64,000 nt of DNA from Actinomadura flavalba DSM 45200 (GCF_000374305.1 NZ_KB894095.1:310001-374000); one strand, 5' to 3'. Shown: positions 35,563 through 44,846, counted from the stretch's first letter. Program-made: numbers and translations. The notes: generated from the letters alone by a model not told the origin.

Positions 35563-35619
35563 CGCATACCGTGCGAGGGTGGCAGGTTATATAGGGATAA
35601 GGCGGGCAGAGGAGCGGAC

Positions 35620-36198
35620 ATGGGCAAGGCGTTGATCATCATCGACGTGCAGAACGACTTCTGCGAGGGCGGGTCGCTGGCCGTGGGCGGCGGCGCGGAC
35701 GTCGCCGCCGCCGTGACGCGCTACGCGGACGAGCACGCCGCCGAGTACGACCACATCGTCGCCACCCGCGACTACCACCACGACCCCGGCGCCCACTTCT
35801 CCGACGCGCCCGACTTCCGCGACTCCTGGCCGCCGCACTGCGTGATCGGCACCCCCGGCGCCGAGTTCCACCCGGCGCTCGGGCTCGGCCGCGTCGAGGC
35901 CGTGTTCAGCAAGGGCCACGACACCGCCGCCTACAGCGGCTTCGAGGGCGCCGACGACGCGGGCACGCCGCTGGCCACCTGGCTGTTCGAGCGCGGCGTC
36001 ACCGACGTCGACCTCGTCGGCATCGCCACCGACCACTGCGTCCGCGCGACCGCCGTGGACGCCGTCCGCACGGGCCTCGGCACCCGCGTCCTGCTCGACC
36101 TGACGGCGGGCGTCGCCCGGGAGACGACCGACCGCGCGCTCGCAGAACTGGCGGGCGAGGGCGTGGAACTCACCGGCGCCCCGGTCGTGCGCGGCTGA
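35620..36198 (+). CDS. pncA: Nicotinamidase, isochorismatase family
   Basis: A 192-residue cysteine hydrolase. It deamidates nicotinamide to nicotinate, feeding PncB. The catalytic set is visible: Asp in IIIDVQNDFCEGGSLAV, Lys in FSKGHDTAAYSG, and Cys in IATDHCVRATAVDA. Metal-binding Asp/His lie in ATRDYHHDPGAHFS. AGAGGAG precedes the ATG. PncA enzymes of this type also activate pyrazinamide. Confidence 0.93.
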   Translation: MGKALIIIDVQNDFCEGGSLAVGGGADVAAAVTRYADEHAAEYDHIVATRDYHHDPGAHFSDAPDFRDSWPPHCVIGTPGAEFHPALGLGRVEAVFSKGHDTAAYSGFEGADDAGTPLATWLFERGVTDVDLVGIATDHCVRATAVDAVRTGLGTRVLLDLTAGVARETTDRALAELAGEGVELTGAPVVRG

Positions 36199-36199
36199 C

Positions 36200-36718
36200 G
36201 TGGAGAGCGAGCAGAAGCCGCACATCGTCCTCGTGATGGGCGTCGCGGGCAGCGGCAAGTCGACGATCGGCAAGCTCCTGGCCGGTGCCCTCGGCTACGA
36301 GTACACCGAGGGCGACGACTACCACACCCCCGCCAACGTCGCGAAGATGCGCGAGGGCAAGCCGCTCACCGAGGCGGACCGCGAGCCGTGGCTGCGGTCC
36401 CTGGCGGCGTTCATCGGTGACCGGCTGGACGACGGCCGCCCCGCCGTCGTCGCCTGCTCGGCCCTCAAGCGCAAGTACCGCGAGGCCCTGCACGCCGAGG
36501 ACCCGCGCGTCCTCATCGTCTACCTCGACGGCGACCGCGCCACCATCACCCGCCGCCTGGTCGAGCGCAGCGGCCACTTCTTCCGCGCCGACCTGATCGC
36601 CAGCCAGTTCCGCGACCTGGAACCCCCCGCCGACGACGAGAACGCCCTGTACGTCCCGGTCACCGACCCCCCGGACGCCATCGTCGAACGCGTCATGGAC
36701 TACCTGGGCGAGGACTGA
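36200..36718 (+). CDS. gntK: Gluconokinase
   Basis: A 172-residue P-loop kinase that phosphorylates gluconate to 6-phosphogluconate. Walker A: LVMGVAGSGKSTIGKLLAG. The substrate region EGDDYHTPANVAKMREGKPL and LTEADREPWL, and the lid segment CSALKRKYREAL, are characteristic. GTG start immediately after pncA (one-base gap). No gluconate transporter or dehydrogenase is near, so its role may be in general carbon recovery. Confidence 0.93.
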   Translation: MESEQKPHIVLVMGVAGSGKSTIGKLLAGALGYEYTEGDDYHTPANVAKMREGKPLTEADREPWLRSLAAFIGDRLDDGRPAVVACSALKRKYREALHAEDPRVLIVYLDGDRATITRRLVERSGHFFRADLIASQFRDLEPPADDENALYVPVTDPPDAIVERVMDYLGED

Positions 36719-36726
36719 ACGGCCCG

Positions 36727-37452
36727 ATGCCCGCCGAACTGCGCGAACTCACCGTCCACATCGACACCGGCCGGTGGAAGGAGACGGTGCTCGACGCCGT
36801 CGATCTCGCCGTGCCGGACGGGAAGATCACCGTGCTGCTCGGTGAGTCCGGCTGCGGCAAGTCCATCGCCGCCGCCGCGCTCGCCGGCGTCCTCCCCGAC
36901 ACCGCCCGCAGCACCGGCGAGGTGCGCATCGACGGCGAGCCGGTGCGCGGCGAGCGCCAGTGGCGGCGGCTGCGGCGCGGCACCGTCGGGCTGCTGCCGC
37001 AGGCGGGCGTCACGGCCTTCCACACCGAGGACACCGTGGGCGCGCAGCTCCGCGCGCTGGAGGAGCGGTACGGCCGCTGGAGCGTCGCCCGCGCCTGCGC
37101 CGCCGCCGGATACCCGGACGAATCGGCCGAACTGCTCCCGGCCCAGCACTCGGGCGGCCAGATCCAGCGCGCCGCGCTCGCCGCAGCGCTGCTGCCCGAG
37201 CCCCGCGTCCTCGTCGCGGACGAGCCGACCGCCTCACTGGACGCCGCGGCCGCCTACGGCGTCTGGGTCACGCTGCGCCGCTACGCCGACGCGGGCGCCG
37301 CCGTCCTGGTCATCACCCACGACGTGCCGATGCTCACCGCGACCAAGGCCGCAGACCGCGCCGTCCTCATGCGCGCCGGACGGATCGTCGCCACCGGCGA
37401 CCTCGCCACGCTGGCCGCCTCCGACGACCCCTACGCACGCGGATTCTTCTAG
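36727..37452 (+). CDS. ABC transporter ATP-binding protein, oligopeptide type
   Basis: A 241-residue ABC ATPase. Walker A GESGCGKSIAAAAL, signature SGGQIQRAALAAALL, Walker B VLVADEPTASLD, H loop VLVITHDVPML. The sequence resembles the dipeptide/oligopeptide (DppD/OppD) type, but it is short and lacks the C-terminal oligopeptide extension. No permease or binding protein is adjacent, so the partners must be elsewhere. The stop overlaps the convergent helicase gene by four bases. Confidence 0.85.
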   Translation: MPAELRELTVHIDTGRWKETVLDAVDLAVPDGKITVLLGESGCGKSIAAAALAGVLPDTARSTGEVRIDGEPVRGERQWRRLRRGTVGLLPQAGVTAFHTEDTVGAQLRALEERYGRWSVARACAAAGYPDESAELLPAQHSGGQIQRAALAAALLPEPRVLVADEPTASLDAAAAYGVWVTLRRYADAGAAVLVITHDVPMLTATKAADRAVLMRAGRIVATGDLATLAASDDPYARGFF

Positions 37453-39224
37453 GACCGGCGCTTGTTCGCCCAGTCGCGGATCTTGGTGATGCGCTTGCGG
37501 ACCTCCTCGCCGCTGGCCTGGGCCAGCGGCGGGCCGCCGCAGGTGCGGCGCAGTTCGTTGTGGATGACGCCGTGCGGCTGGCCGGTGCGGTGGCTCCAGG
37601 CGCCGACGAGGCCGTTCAGCTCCTTGCGCAGGGCGTGCAGGTCTTCGGCGGCGGTGCGGTCCTCGCGGGGGTCGCCCGTCTTGCGCTTCCGCTCCCCCGC
37701 GATCTGGTCGGCCTGGCGCTTGCGCAGCAACTGGCTGACCTGGTCGGGCTCCAGCAGGCCCGGAATGCCGAGGAACTCCTCCTCCTCGGCCGAGCCGGGC
37801 GCCGCCTGCATGCCGAACTCGCCGCCGTCGTACAGGACGCGGTCGAACGTGGCCGACGCCTCGACGGTCTCGAACGCGAACTCCTCCCCGAGGTCGTCGG
37901 GGGTGTTGCGCTCGCGGTTGGCCTCCGCGAGCAGGTCGTCGTCGAGGCCGTCCTCGCGGACGGGCCGGTCGAGGACGTGGTCGCGCTCGGTCTCCATCTC
38001 GGCCGCGTGCCCCATCAGCGTCGGCACCGACGGCAGGAACACCGACGCCGTCTCGCCCCGCCGCCGGGCCCGGACGAAACGCCCGACCGCCTGCGCGAAG
38101 AACAGCGGCGTGCTCGTGGACGTCGCGTACACCCCGACCGCCAGACGCGGGATGTCGACGCCCTCGGACACCATCCGGACCGCGACCATCCAGCGGTCGT
38201 CGGTGTCGGCGAACTGCTTGATCTTCTTGGACGCGCCCGGATCGTCGGACAGGACGATCGTCGCGCCCTGCCCGCACACCTCGCGCAGCATCTTGGCGTA
38301 GGCGCGGGCCGTCTCGTGGTCGGTGGCGATGACGAGGCCGCCCGCGTCCGGGATGGCGCGGCGCAGCTCGGTGAGGCGGCGGTCGGCGGCGGCCAGGACC
38401 TGCTTGATCCAGTCGCCCTTGGGGTCGAGCGCGGCCCGCCACGCCTGGGAGGTCTGGTCCTGGGTGAGGGGTTCGCCCAGGGTCGCGGTGATCTCGTCGC
38501 CCGCGCGGGTGCGCCAGCGCATCTCGCCCGCGTACGCAAGGAAGATCACCGGGCGGACGACGCCGTCGGCCAGGGCGGGCCCGTACCCGTAGGTGTAGTC
38601 GGCGCGGCTGCGGCGGATGCCGTCGCCGCCCTCCTCGTACTCCACGAACGGGATCGGGTTGATGTCGGTGCGGAACGGCGTGCCCGACAGCGCCAGCCGC
38701 CGCTTGGCGGGCTCGAACGCCTCGCGGACGGCGTCGCCCCACGACAGGCCGTCGCCCGCGTGGTGCACCTCGTCGAAGATGACGAGCGTGTTCTGGCTCT
38801 CGGTGCGGTTGCGGTGCAGCGCCGGGCGGGCCGCGACCGTCGCGTAGGTGACCGCGATGCCGTGGAACTCCTTGCCGACCTTGCCCTGCCCGTTCTGGTA
38901 CTCGGGGTCGATCTTGATGCCGACGCGGCCCGCCGACTCCGCCCACTGCCGCTTGAGGTGCTCGGTGGGGCACACCACCGTGATCGCCGCGATGAGGCGG
39001 CGGTCGAGCAGTTCGCGGGCCAGCCGCAGCGCGAACGTCGTCTTGCCCGCGCCTGGCGTGGCGACGGCCAGGAAGTCGCGCGGGCCCGGGGCGGTGCCGT
39101 CCGGGCCGAAGTAGCGCTCCAGGGCCTGCTGCTGCCAGGCGCGCAGGGACGACGCCGTCCCCCAGGCGGCCCGTTCGGGGAACGCGGGGGGCATGTCGGG
39201 TGCGGCGAAAGTGCTCACGGTCAT
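37449..39224 (-). CDS. DEAD/DEAH-box helicase
   Basis: A 591-residue SF2 helicase. Motif I: VATPGAGKTTFALRLARELL; motif II: VIFDEVHHAGDGLSWGDA (DEVH form); motif III: RLALSGTPFRTD; motif VI: FFAQAVGRFVRARRRGETAS. The C-terminal domain after 430 is lower in conservation and includes a helical segment ending KRITKIRDWANKRRS. Members are widespread in actinomycetes and thought to act on DNA or RNA repair; the true substrate is unknown. Confidence 0.85.
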   Translation of the reverse strand: MTVSTFAAPDMPPAFPERAAWGTASSLRAWQQQALERYFGPDGTAPGPRDFLAVATPGAGKTTFALRLARELLDRRLIAAITVVCPTEHLKRQWAESAGRVGIKIDPEYQNGQGKVGKEFHGIAVTYATVAARPALHRNRTESQNTLVIFDEVHHAGDGLSWGDAVREAFEPAKRRLALSGTPFRTDINPIPFVEYEEGGDGIRRSRADYTYGYGPALADGVVRPVIFLAYAGEMRWRTRAGDEITATLGEPLTQDQTSQAWRAALDPKGDWIKQVLAAADRRLTELRRAIPDAGGLVIATDHETARAYAKMLREVCGQGATIVLSDDPGASKKIKQFADTDDRWMVAVRMVSEGVDIPRLAVGVYATSTSTPLFFAQAVGRFVRARRRGETASVFLPSVPTLMGHAAEMETERDHVLDRPVREDGLDDDLLAEANRERNTPDDLGEEFAFETVEASATFDRVLYDGGEFGMQAAPGSAEEEEFLGIPGLLEPDQVSQLLRKRQADQIAGERKRKTGDPREDRTAAEDLHALRKELNGLVGAWSHRTGQPHGVIHNELRRTCGGPPLAQASGEEVRKRITKIRDWANKRRS

Positions 39225-39230
39225 CGAAGG

Positions 39231-40235
39231 CTACCGACTGGGGACGACAGAATGCGCGGCGACCGCCGCAAGTGTGGTGCGCCTCCCCTCGGCGGCCGGG
39301 GCGCGATAGGCCGCCCACGCGGCGCGGACGCGCAGTCCCTGACCGGCCGTGAACTCGCGCATGCAGGCGTCGTGGCTGTAGTCCATGAAGTTGTGGACGG
39401 GGTCGGCGCCCGGCTGCGGGCACGTGTCGCGGCCCTCCGGGCAGCCCTGCGCGGGGCCCGCCTCGTACGGGGTGTCGTCGATGCCGTCGCCCGGCGCGGT
39501 GCAGCCGTTCTCGAACGTGTGGAACAGGCCGAGCCAGTGCCCGGTCTCGTGCACGGCGGTGTAGCCGAGGTCGAAGTTCTGGTAGGCGCCGCCGGGGAGG
39601 CTGCGGTGGTCGACGACGACGCCGTCCAGCACCGGGTCCTGGCGGTACTGCTGCGGGAACGAGGAGAACCCGAGGACGTCCGCGCCGACCGCCGCCGTGT
39701 ACAGGTTCAGCGTCTCGGCGCCGCCCTGGCGCAGGCGCCGCTTCAGCGTCCGCTCGTAGCGTTCGGGGTCGCGGTACCAGGCGTCGTTGTCGGTGTAGTC
39801 GACCGAATCGAGGCGGAACGTGACGTCGGTGCTGCGGTAGGCGGTGGTGAGCGTCGCGATCTGCCGGTCGACCTCGGCGCGCGTCAGCCGCCCGTCCGCC
39901 CCGCTGTGCAGGACGTGGAAGCGCACCGGCACGGTGATCGGCGCCGCACGGCGCAGCCTGCCGTCCAGGCGGGTCTCGTCGTCGGTGCCGTACCGGTCGC
40001 GCAGGGCGGCGCGCAGGTCGTCCAGCAGCCGGACGACCTCGTCCGGCTCCAGGTCGCTGCGGTCGCGGCCGAGCCGGTCGAACAGGGCGGACGCGGGGCC
40101 GCCGGCGACGCGGGCCGCCGCCGGGGCGCACGGGTCGGGCTCGGTGCGCGGCTGCACACCCGACGCGGCCGGGACCGCACAGAACGTGACCGCCAACGCG
40201 CACGCTGAAACGACGAGACCTCGCGCCATGCCCAT
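39231..40235 (-). CDS. Secreted M43 (pappalysin-like) zinc metalloprotease
   Basis: A 334-residue secreted protease. A signal peptide (LVVSACALAVTFCAVPAASG) precedes the mature part. The zinc motif is AVHETGHWLGLFHTFENGC (HExxHxxGxxH) and the Met-turn is HNFMDYSHDACM, both characteristic of family M43. RLYTAAVGADVLGFSSFP-type segments and several Cys suggest extracellular stability. Start ATG 40235 or in-frame ATG 40229. It probably degrades external proteins. Confidence 0.88.
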   Translation of the reverse strand: MGMARGLVVSACALAVTFCAVPAASGVQPRTEPDPCAPAAARVAGGPASALFDRLGRDRSDLEPDEVVRLLDDLRAALRDRYGTDDETRLDGRLRRAAPITVPVRFHVLHSGADGRLTRAEVDRQIATLTTAYRSTDVTFRLDSVDYTDNDAWYRDPERYERTLKRRLRQGGAETLNLYTAAVGADVLGFSSFPQQYRQDPVLDGVVVDHRSLPGGAYQNFDLGYTAVHETGHWLGLFHTFENGCTAPGDGIDDTPYEAGPAQGCPEGRDTCPQPGADPVHNFMDYSHDACMREFTAGQGLRVRAAWAAYRAPAAEGRRTTLAAVAAHSVVPSR

Positions 40236-40323
40236 CCCCCGATGCGAAAAGAGCCGTGTTCCCGGACCCGATCATTCCTGCTCGGGCCCGGGAACACCGG
40301 ACGCATCGCCGTTCGGCGGCGGG

Positions 40324-40578
40324 TTACTTGTCGCCGCCGCCGTCGCCGCCGGACTGCATGGACTCGTAGATCTCCTTGCACTCCGGGCACACGGGGAACT
40401 TCTTGGGGTCGCGGTTGGGCACCCAGACCTTGCCGCACAGCGCGATCACCGGGGAGCCGGACACCGCGCTCTCGGTGATCTTCTGCTTCTTCACGTAGTG
40501 GGCGAACCGCTCGTGGTCGCCGTCACCGTGGGAGAGGTCCGGCCGGGTGTCGCTCTCGGGAAGGATCTTCGTACTCAC
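40324..40578 (-). CDS. DUF3039 protein
   Basis: An 84-residue protein with a GTG start, AAGGTG lying six bases upstream. The family start is STKILPESDTRPDLSHGDGD, HERFAHYVKKQKITESAV. A zinc-ribbon-like set of cysteines is visible: ALCGKVWVPNRDPKKFPVCP then ECKEIYE (C-x-C-x2-C pattern). DUF3039 is an uncharacterised actinobacterial family that often lies beside YqgE. Possible metal or nucleic-acid binding only. Confidence 0.8.
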   Translation of the reverse strand: MSTKILPESDTRPDLSHGDGDHERFAHYVKKQKITESAVSGSPVIALCGKVWVPNRDPKKFPVCPECKEIYESMQSGGDGGGDK

Positions 40579-40599
40579 GTCAGTCACCTTATTCGAGGT

Positions 40600-41172
40600 T
40601 CAGTTGAGGGTCGGGTCGTCCGGGAAGGTCGAGACGAACGCCAGGTCGCCGCCCTGCCGGCGCAGCACCTCCGGCCAGAGGCGCTCGGGGTCGGCGGCGA
40701 ACACGTCACCGGGCTCGGCCGGGACGAGGTACCACGCGCCCTCCTCGACCTCGGTGCGCAACTGGCCCGCCGACCAGCCCGCGTACCCCGCGAAGACGCG
40801 GAGCTGGAGCAGGTCGCCGGCGAGCAGCGACGGCGGCGCGTCCAGGTCGACCAGGCCGACGCGGGCCACCTCGGCGGCCTCCAGGCCGCGCCAGCCGAGC
40901 GGTTCGTCGTCGCCGGGGAGCCGGGCGAGGGCGAGCGCGCTGTCCAGTGCGACCGGCCCGCCCTGGAAGACCAGCGGCGGGCCCGTCACCAGTTCGGCCC
41001 AGGGTTCCAGGATGCGGTCGACCGGGACCTCGGTCGGCCGGTTGAGGACAACCCCGAGCGTGCCGCCCTCCCGGTCGTGCTCCACGACCAGGACGACCGT
41101 CCGCCGGAAGTTGGGGTCGTCGAGCTGCGGGGTCGCCACCAGCAGAAGGCCCACCCTGATGCCGTCGTCCAT
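40600..41172 (-). CDS. YqgE/AlgH family protein
   Basis: A 190-residue UPF0301 protein. GLLLVATPQLDDPNFRRTVV, GVVLNRPTEVPVDRIL, VFQGGPVALDSALAL and VFAGYAGWSAGQLRTEVEEG are the family core. AlgH was linked to alginate regulation in Pseudomonas, but in actinobacteria the role is unknown. The start is ambiguous (ATG 41172 or ATG 41181). It is co-directional with DUF3039. Confidence 0.88.
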   Translation of the reverse strand: MDDGIRVGLLLVATPQLDDPNFRRTVVLVVEHDREGGTLGVVLNRPTEVPVDRILEPWAELVTGPPLVFQGGPVALDSALALARLPGDDEPLGWRGLEAAEVARVGLVDLDAPPSLLAGDLLQLRVFAGYAGWSAGQLRTEVEEGAWYLVPAEPGDVFAADPERLWPEVLRRQGGDLAFVSTFPDDPTLN

Positions 41173-41337
41173 GTCCCCCATGATGCGCCGTCCGGGGAGT
41201 CCCCGGGCACGTTCCCGTGCGGGTTGCGCCGTTAGCTTCCCCCTTGCGTGGGGATATCGGCACACTGAGGATGAACATGGAGAGCGTTTGACGATCTGCT
41301 GGCGCGCGCTTGGCGCGAGGGCCGGGGAGGACGCGAG

Positions 41338-42063
41338 ATGCAGTTGCCCAGGGTGATCATCGCCGCCGTCTTCTTCGTCATCGGGGCACTGATCGCCGTT
41401 CCACCGCTGGTGAGCTGGGCGACCGACTCCCGCGAGGCGGCCCCGGCCGGGAACCAGACGACGCCCACCCCCGAGGACTCCCCCACCGGGACGGCCACCG
41501 CGTCGCCGCGCCCCACCCCGACGACGCCCACCCCGACGCCGACCCGCACGGCGCCCACGCCGACGCCGACCGTGACGCCCACCCGGACGTCCGTCCCGCC
41601 GACGCCCAGCCCCACCCGGACCCGCACCGTCGTGCCGCTGGAGGCCACGATCGGCAACGTGGACTGCCCCGCCCGCGAGGTCGAGGTGACGGTCCGCAAC
41701 ACCGGGTCGCAGACGCAGAACTACGGCATCGAGCGCGACGACGACTCGGCGTCCGTGCCCGGCACCCTCACCGGCGGCGCGTCCCGCACGACGACCGTCA
41801 AGCTCCGCGAGGACCGGCGCACCGTCGTCCGGGTCACGTGGGAGAACAGCCCGGTCCGCGCGCGGACGCTGACGGCCAACTGCAAGACGGGCGCCGCGCC
41901 CACGCCCCCCGGCGAACTCCCCGAGACCGGCCCGGAGTCGGCCGTGCTGTGGGCGCGGGCCGCGACCGGCGGCGGCATCGTCGTGACCGGCGCGATCATC
42001 CTCTGGTACGGCGGGCTGTGGCCGCGCCGCCGCGAGCAGATCTTCCGCCGCGACTCCGCCTGA
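41338..42063 (+). CDS. Sortase-anchored surface protein (LPETG) with a Pro/Thr stalk
   Basis: A 241-residue exported protein. An N-terminal membrane segment (VIIAAVFFVIGALIAVPPLV) is followed by about 60 residues of PT repeats (PTPTTPTPTPTRTAPTP), which form an extended wall-spanning stalk. A beta-rich domain then ends at the sorting signal LPETGPESAVLWARAATGGG, followed by a hydrophobic segment and a charged tail (PRRREQIFRR). LPETG is a canonical sortase target. GGGAGGACGC precedes the ATG. The ligand or role of the head domain is unknown. Confidence 0.8.
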   Translation: MQLPRVIIAAVFFVIGALIAVPPLVSWATDSREAAPAGNQTTPTPEDSPTGTATASPRPTPTTPTPTPTRTAPTPTPTVTPTRTSVPPTPSPTRTRTVVPLEATIGNVDCPAREVEVTVRNTGSQTQNYGIERDDDSASVPGTLTGGASRTTTVKLREDRRTVVRVTWENSPVRARTLTANCKTGAAPTPPGELPETGPESAVLWARAATGGGIVVTGAIILWYGGLWPRRREQIFRRDSA

Positions 42064-42067
42064 GCCG

Positions 42068-43471
42068 CTACGCCTCCGTGCGCGGGCGGCCTCCGGCGGC
42101 CTCCCGGACGGCGCCCGCGACGCGGTTGCTCACGTCCGGGTGGAAGACGCTCGGAATGATGTAGTTCGGGCCGAGTTCGTCGTCGGTGACGACCTCGGCC
42201 AGCGCCGTCGCGGCGGCCAGCAGCATCTCCTGCTCGACCTCGCCCGCCTGCGCGTCCAGCAGGCCCCGGAACACGCCCGGGAACGCCAGCACGTTGTTGA
42301 TCTGGTTCGGGTAGTCGCTGCGGCCCGTCGCGACCACGGCGGCGTGCTCGCGCGCCTCGTCCGGGGAGATCTCCGGCTCGGGGTTGGCGAGCGCGAACAC
42401 GATCGCGTCGTCGTTCATCGTCGCGACGTCCGAAGCGGACAGGATGCCGGGGGCCGAGACGCCGACGAACACGTCCGCGCCCTTGACCGCGCCGCGCAGG
42501 TCGCCCGCGTAGCCGTCGGCGTTGGTGTTCTCCGCGATCCAGCGCAGCGAGTCGTCCAGGTCGTCGCGGCCCAGGTGCACGGCGCCCTTGAAGTCGCACA
42601 CGATGACGTCGCGGGCGCCCGCGTGCAGCAGCAGCCGCAGGATCGCGGTCCCGGCCGCGCCCGCGCCCGCCATCGTGATCCGCACGTCCGCGATGTCCTT
42701 GCCGACGACGCGCAGCGCGTTCGTCAGCGCCGCGAGCACGCAGATCGCGGTGCCGTGCTGGTCGTCGTGGAAGACCGGGATGTCCAGCAGCTCGCGCAGC
42801 CGCCGCTCCACCTCGAAGCAGCGCGGCGCGGAGATGTCCTCCAGGTTGATGCCGCCGAACGCCGGGGCGAGGATCTGCACGGTGCGGACGATCTCGTCGG
42901 TGTCCTGGGTGTCGAGGCAGATCGGCCAGGCGTCGATGCCCGCGAACCGCTTGAACAGCGCCGCCTTGCCCTCCATCACCGGCAGCGCCGCCTCCGGCCC
43001 GATGTTGCCGAGGCCGAGCACGGCCGAGCCGTCGGTGACGACCGCGACGCTGTTGCGTTTGATCGTCAGGCGGCGGACGTCCTCGGGGTTGCGGGCGATG
43101 GCCAGCGAGACCCGCGCGACGCCCGGCGTGTACGCCATGGACAGCTCGTCGCGGGTGCGCAGCGGCACCTTCGACTGCATCTCGATCTTGCCGCCGAGGT
43201 GCATGAGGAACGTGCGGTCGCTGACCTTGTGGATGCGGATGCTGGACAGCTTCTCCAGCGCGGCGGCGATGGCCTCGGCGTGGTCGGTGTCGCGGGTGGC
43301 GATCGTGACGTCGATCCGCAGCGTCTCGTGGCCCGCCGTGTTGACGTCGAGCGCGGTGACGATGCCGCCCGCGTTCTCGACCACGTGCGTGATCTGGCTG
43401 ACGGCCTTGCCCCCGGCGGGCACCTCCAGCCGGACGGTGATGGAGTACGAAACGCTGGGCACGCTGGCCAC
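42068..43471 (-). CDS. NAD-dependent malic enzyme
   Basis: A 467-residue enzyme that decarboxylates malate to pyruvate. Residues 1-85 are an ACT domain (YSITVRLEVPAGGKAVSQIT, VVENAGGIVTALDV). The catalytic domain contains DELSMAYTPGVARVSLAIAR, GSAVLGLGNIGPEAALPVME, DDQHGTAICVLAALTNAL and the Rossmann motif MAGAGAAGTAILRLLL. GTG 43471 is chosen because GGGAG lies seven bases upstream. The ACT domain predicts regulation by an amino acid. Confidence 0.92.
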   Translation of the reverse strand: MASVPSVSYSITVRLEVPAGGKAVSQITHVVENAGGIVTALDVNTAGHETLRIDVTIATRDTDHAEAIAAALEKLSSIRIHKVSDRTFLMHLGGKIEMQSKVPLRTRDELSMAYTPGVARVSLAIARNPEDVRRLTIKRNSVAVVTDGSAVLGLGNIGPEAALPVMEGKAALFKRFAGIDAWPICLDTQDTDEIVRTVQILAPAFGGINLEDISAPRCFEVERRLRELLDIPVFHDDQHGTAICVLAALTNALRVVGKDIADVRITMAGAGAAGTAILRLLLHAGARDVIVCDFKGAVHLGRDDLDDSLRWIAENTNADGYAGDLRGAVKGADVFVGVSAPGILSASDVATMNDDAIVFALANPEPEISPDEAREHAAVVATGRSDYPNQINNVLAFPGVFRGLLDAQAGEVEQEMLLAAATALAEVVTDDELGPNYIIPSVFHPDVSNRVAGAVREAAGGRPRTEA

Positions 43472-43619
43472 GACACTGCTCCCTAAGCTGGTCCCCGGAC
43501 GGACGCCTGCGCCCGCGGGCGCGGCGTCCGCGCAGGCCACGCGGACGCCGTCGGCGCCGTCGAGCATACGCCGCCCCGGCCCGCGCGGTGGCCCGATCAG
43601 GCCGGGAGCGGCGGCGCGG

Positions 43620-44588
43620 TCAGAACAGGGCCGACTGGAGCGCGCGGCGGGCCTTGCCGACGCGCGGGTCGTCGGGGGGCAGGATCGCGAACAGGTCGAG
43701 CAGGTGCTTGCGGACGGCCTCGCGGTCGTCCCCGGCGGTGCGGCGGACGGCGGCGATCAGCCGGGCGAACGCGGCGTCGACCTGGCCGGTGACCATCTCG
43801 ACGTCGGCGGCGGCCGTCTGCTTGGCGGCGTCGGCCGGGGCCGCCTCGGCGGCGGCGACGGCCTGGTTCGCGTCCAGGTGGCGCACGCGGCGGCTCAGCT
43901 CGACCAGCGCGAGGCCCCCGGCGGCGTCCTCGTCGCGCGGGTTCGCGGCCAGCAGCGCCTGGAACTTCTCGGCGGCCAGGTCGAGGTCGCCGTTCTGCAG
44001 GGCGTCCTCGGCCTCCAGCAGCAGCGGGTCGACGGGCGGCTGCGCGGGCCCGGCGGCCGGGTCGGCGCCGGGGCCGGGCGGCGGGCCGTCGGGCAGCAGC
44101 CCCTCCTTGCGCAGCGCGTCGAAGAGCTGGTCGATCGCCTGGCGGACCTGCGGCTCGGGGGCGGCGCCGTTGAGGAACGGCAGGAGCTGCCCGCCGACGA
44201 CGGCCGCGACGAACGGGATGCCGCGCACGCCCATCTGCTGCATGTACTGGGCGAGCTGGGGGTTGGCGTCGATGTCGACCTTGGCCAGGACCCAGGACCC
44301 GGCGGCCTCGGCGGCCAGCTTCTCCAGGATCGGCCCGAGCTGCTTGCACGGCCCGCACCACTCGGCCCAGAAGTCGACCAGGACGGGCACGGTCTGCGAG
44401 CGTTCGACGACCTCGGCGTTGAAGGTCTGGTCGGTGACGTCCACGACGGCGGCGACGGCGCCGGCGGGCGGAGCGGCGCCGGCCGGGGCGTTCGCGGCCT
44501 GGGCGCGCCGCTCCTGCTGCTTCTTGGCGGCGGCCTGCCGCGCCCCGAGATCCACGGCCCCGTGCAACGAAAAGTCCCGAGAAGGCAT
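43620..44588 (-). CDS. Thioredoxin-TPR protein, CnoX/YbbN-like
   Basis: A 322-residue protein. The thioredoxin domain lies at about 55-155, with the active site VDFWAEWCGPCKQLGPILEK (CGPC), and GVRGIPFVAAVVGG with the cis-Pro. The C-terminal 150 residues are helical TPR-like (DLDLAAEKFQALLAANPRDE, VRKHLLDLFAILPPDDPRVG). E. coli CnoX is a redox holdase that hands substrates to GroEL; the E. coli protein lacks one of the two active-site Cys, whereas both are present here. Start ATG 44588. Confidence 0.88.
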   Translation of the reverse strand: MPSRDFSLHGAVDLGARQAAAKKQQERRAQAANAPAGAAPPAGAVAAVVDVTDQTFNAEVVERSQTVPVLVDFWAEWCGPCKQLGPILEKLAAEAAGSWVLAKVDIDANPQLAQYMQQMGVRGIPFVAAVVGGQLLPFLNGAAPEPQVRQAIDQLFDALRKEGLLPDGPPPGPGADPAAGPAQPPVDPLLLEAEDALQNGDLDLAAEKFQALLAANPRDEDAAGGLALVELSRRVRHLDANQAVAAAEAAPADAAKQTAAADVEMVTGQVDAAFARLIAAVRRTAGDDREAVRKHLLDLFAILPPDDPRVGKARRALQSALF

Positions 44589-44744
44589 GGGTCCATCCTG
44601 CCCCATGACCGGCGCCGTCGGTGCCGCCGTCCGCTGCGAGCCGAACGCGGTGGTCCCGGCCGCGCGGACGCACAGGGTCGCAATGGCGTGCAATTCCGGC
44701 GAAATACGAAATTCAACAGACCACCGAATGCGGACCCAAGTGAG

Positions 44745-44774
44745 CTGACAGCCAGCACCATGAATGGCTATAGT
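44745..44774 (+). promoter_or_regulatory. Sigma-70-like promoter before the ABC pair
   Basis: CTGACA (44745-44750) and TATAGT (44769-44774) are separated by 18 bases, a good fit to the vegetative consensus. The surrounding gap is AT-richer than the genes. A transcript would begin near 44781. Confidence 0.55.
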
Positions 44775-44786
44775 CGCAGGACCGAG

Positions 44787-44818
44787 GCCCGGAGGGCGGT
44801 GCGCAGCCGCCACCGGGC
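44787..44818 (+). promoter_or_regulatory. Structured 5' leader hairpin before the ABC pair
   Basis: GCCCGG (44787-44792) pairs with CCGGGC (44813-44818), and GGCGG (44795-44799) with CCGCC (44807-44811), giving an 11-bp interrupted stem with a 7-nt loop. It would occupy the start of the transcript leader, 28 bases before the ATG, and could influence translation. Confidence 0.4.
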
Positions 44819-44846
44819 AATAGACATTTCAGGAGAATTGACTTTC

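Noticed and set aside
37234..40275. A thousand-codon open frame on the minus strand, and a similar one on the plus strand
   Set aside because: It covers the helicase and the M43 protease, which are real in other frames. Such frames arise from third-position GC bias; the encoded text is Arg/Pro/Ala-rich with no domain.
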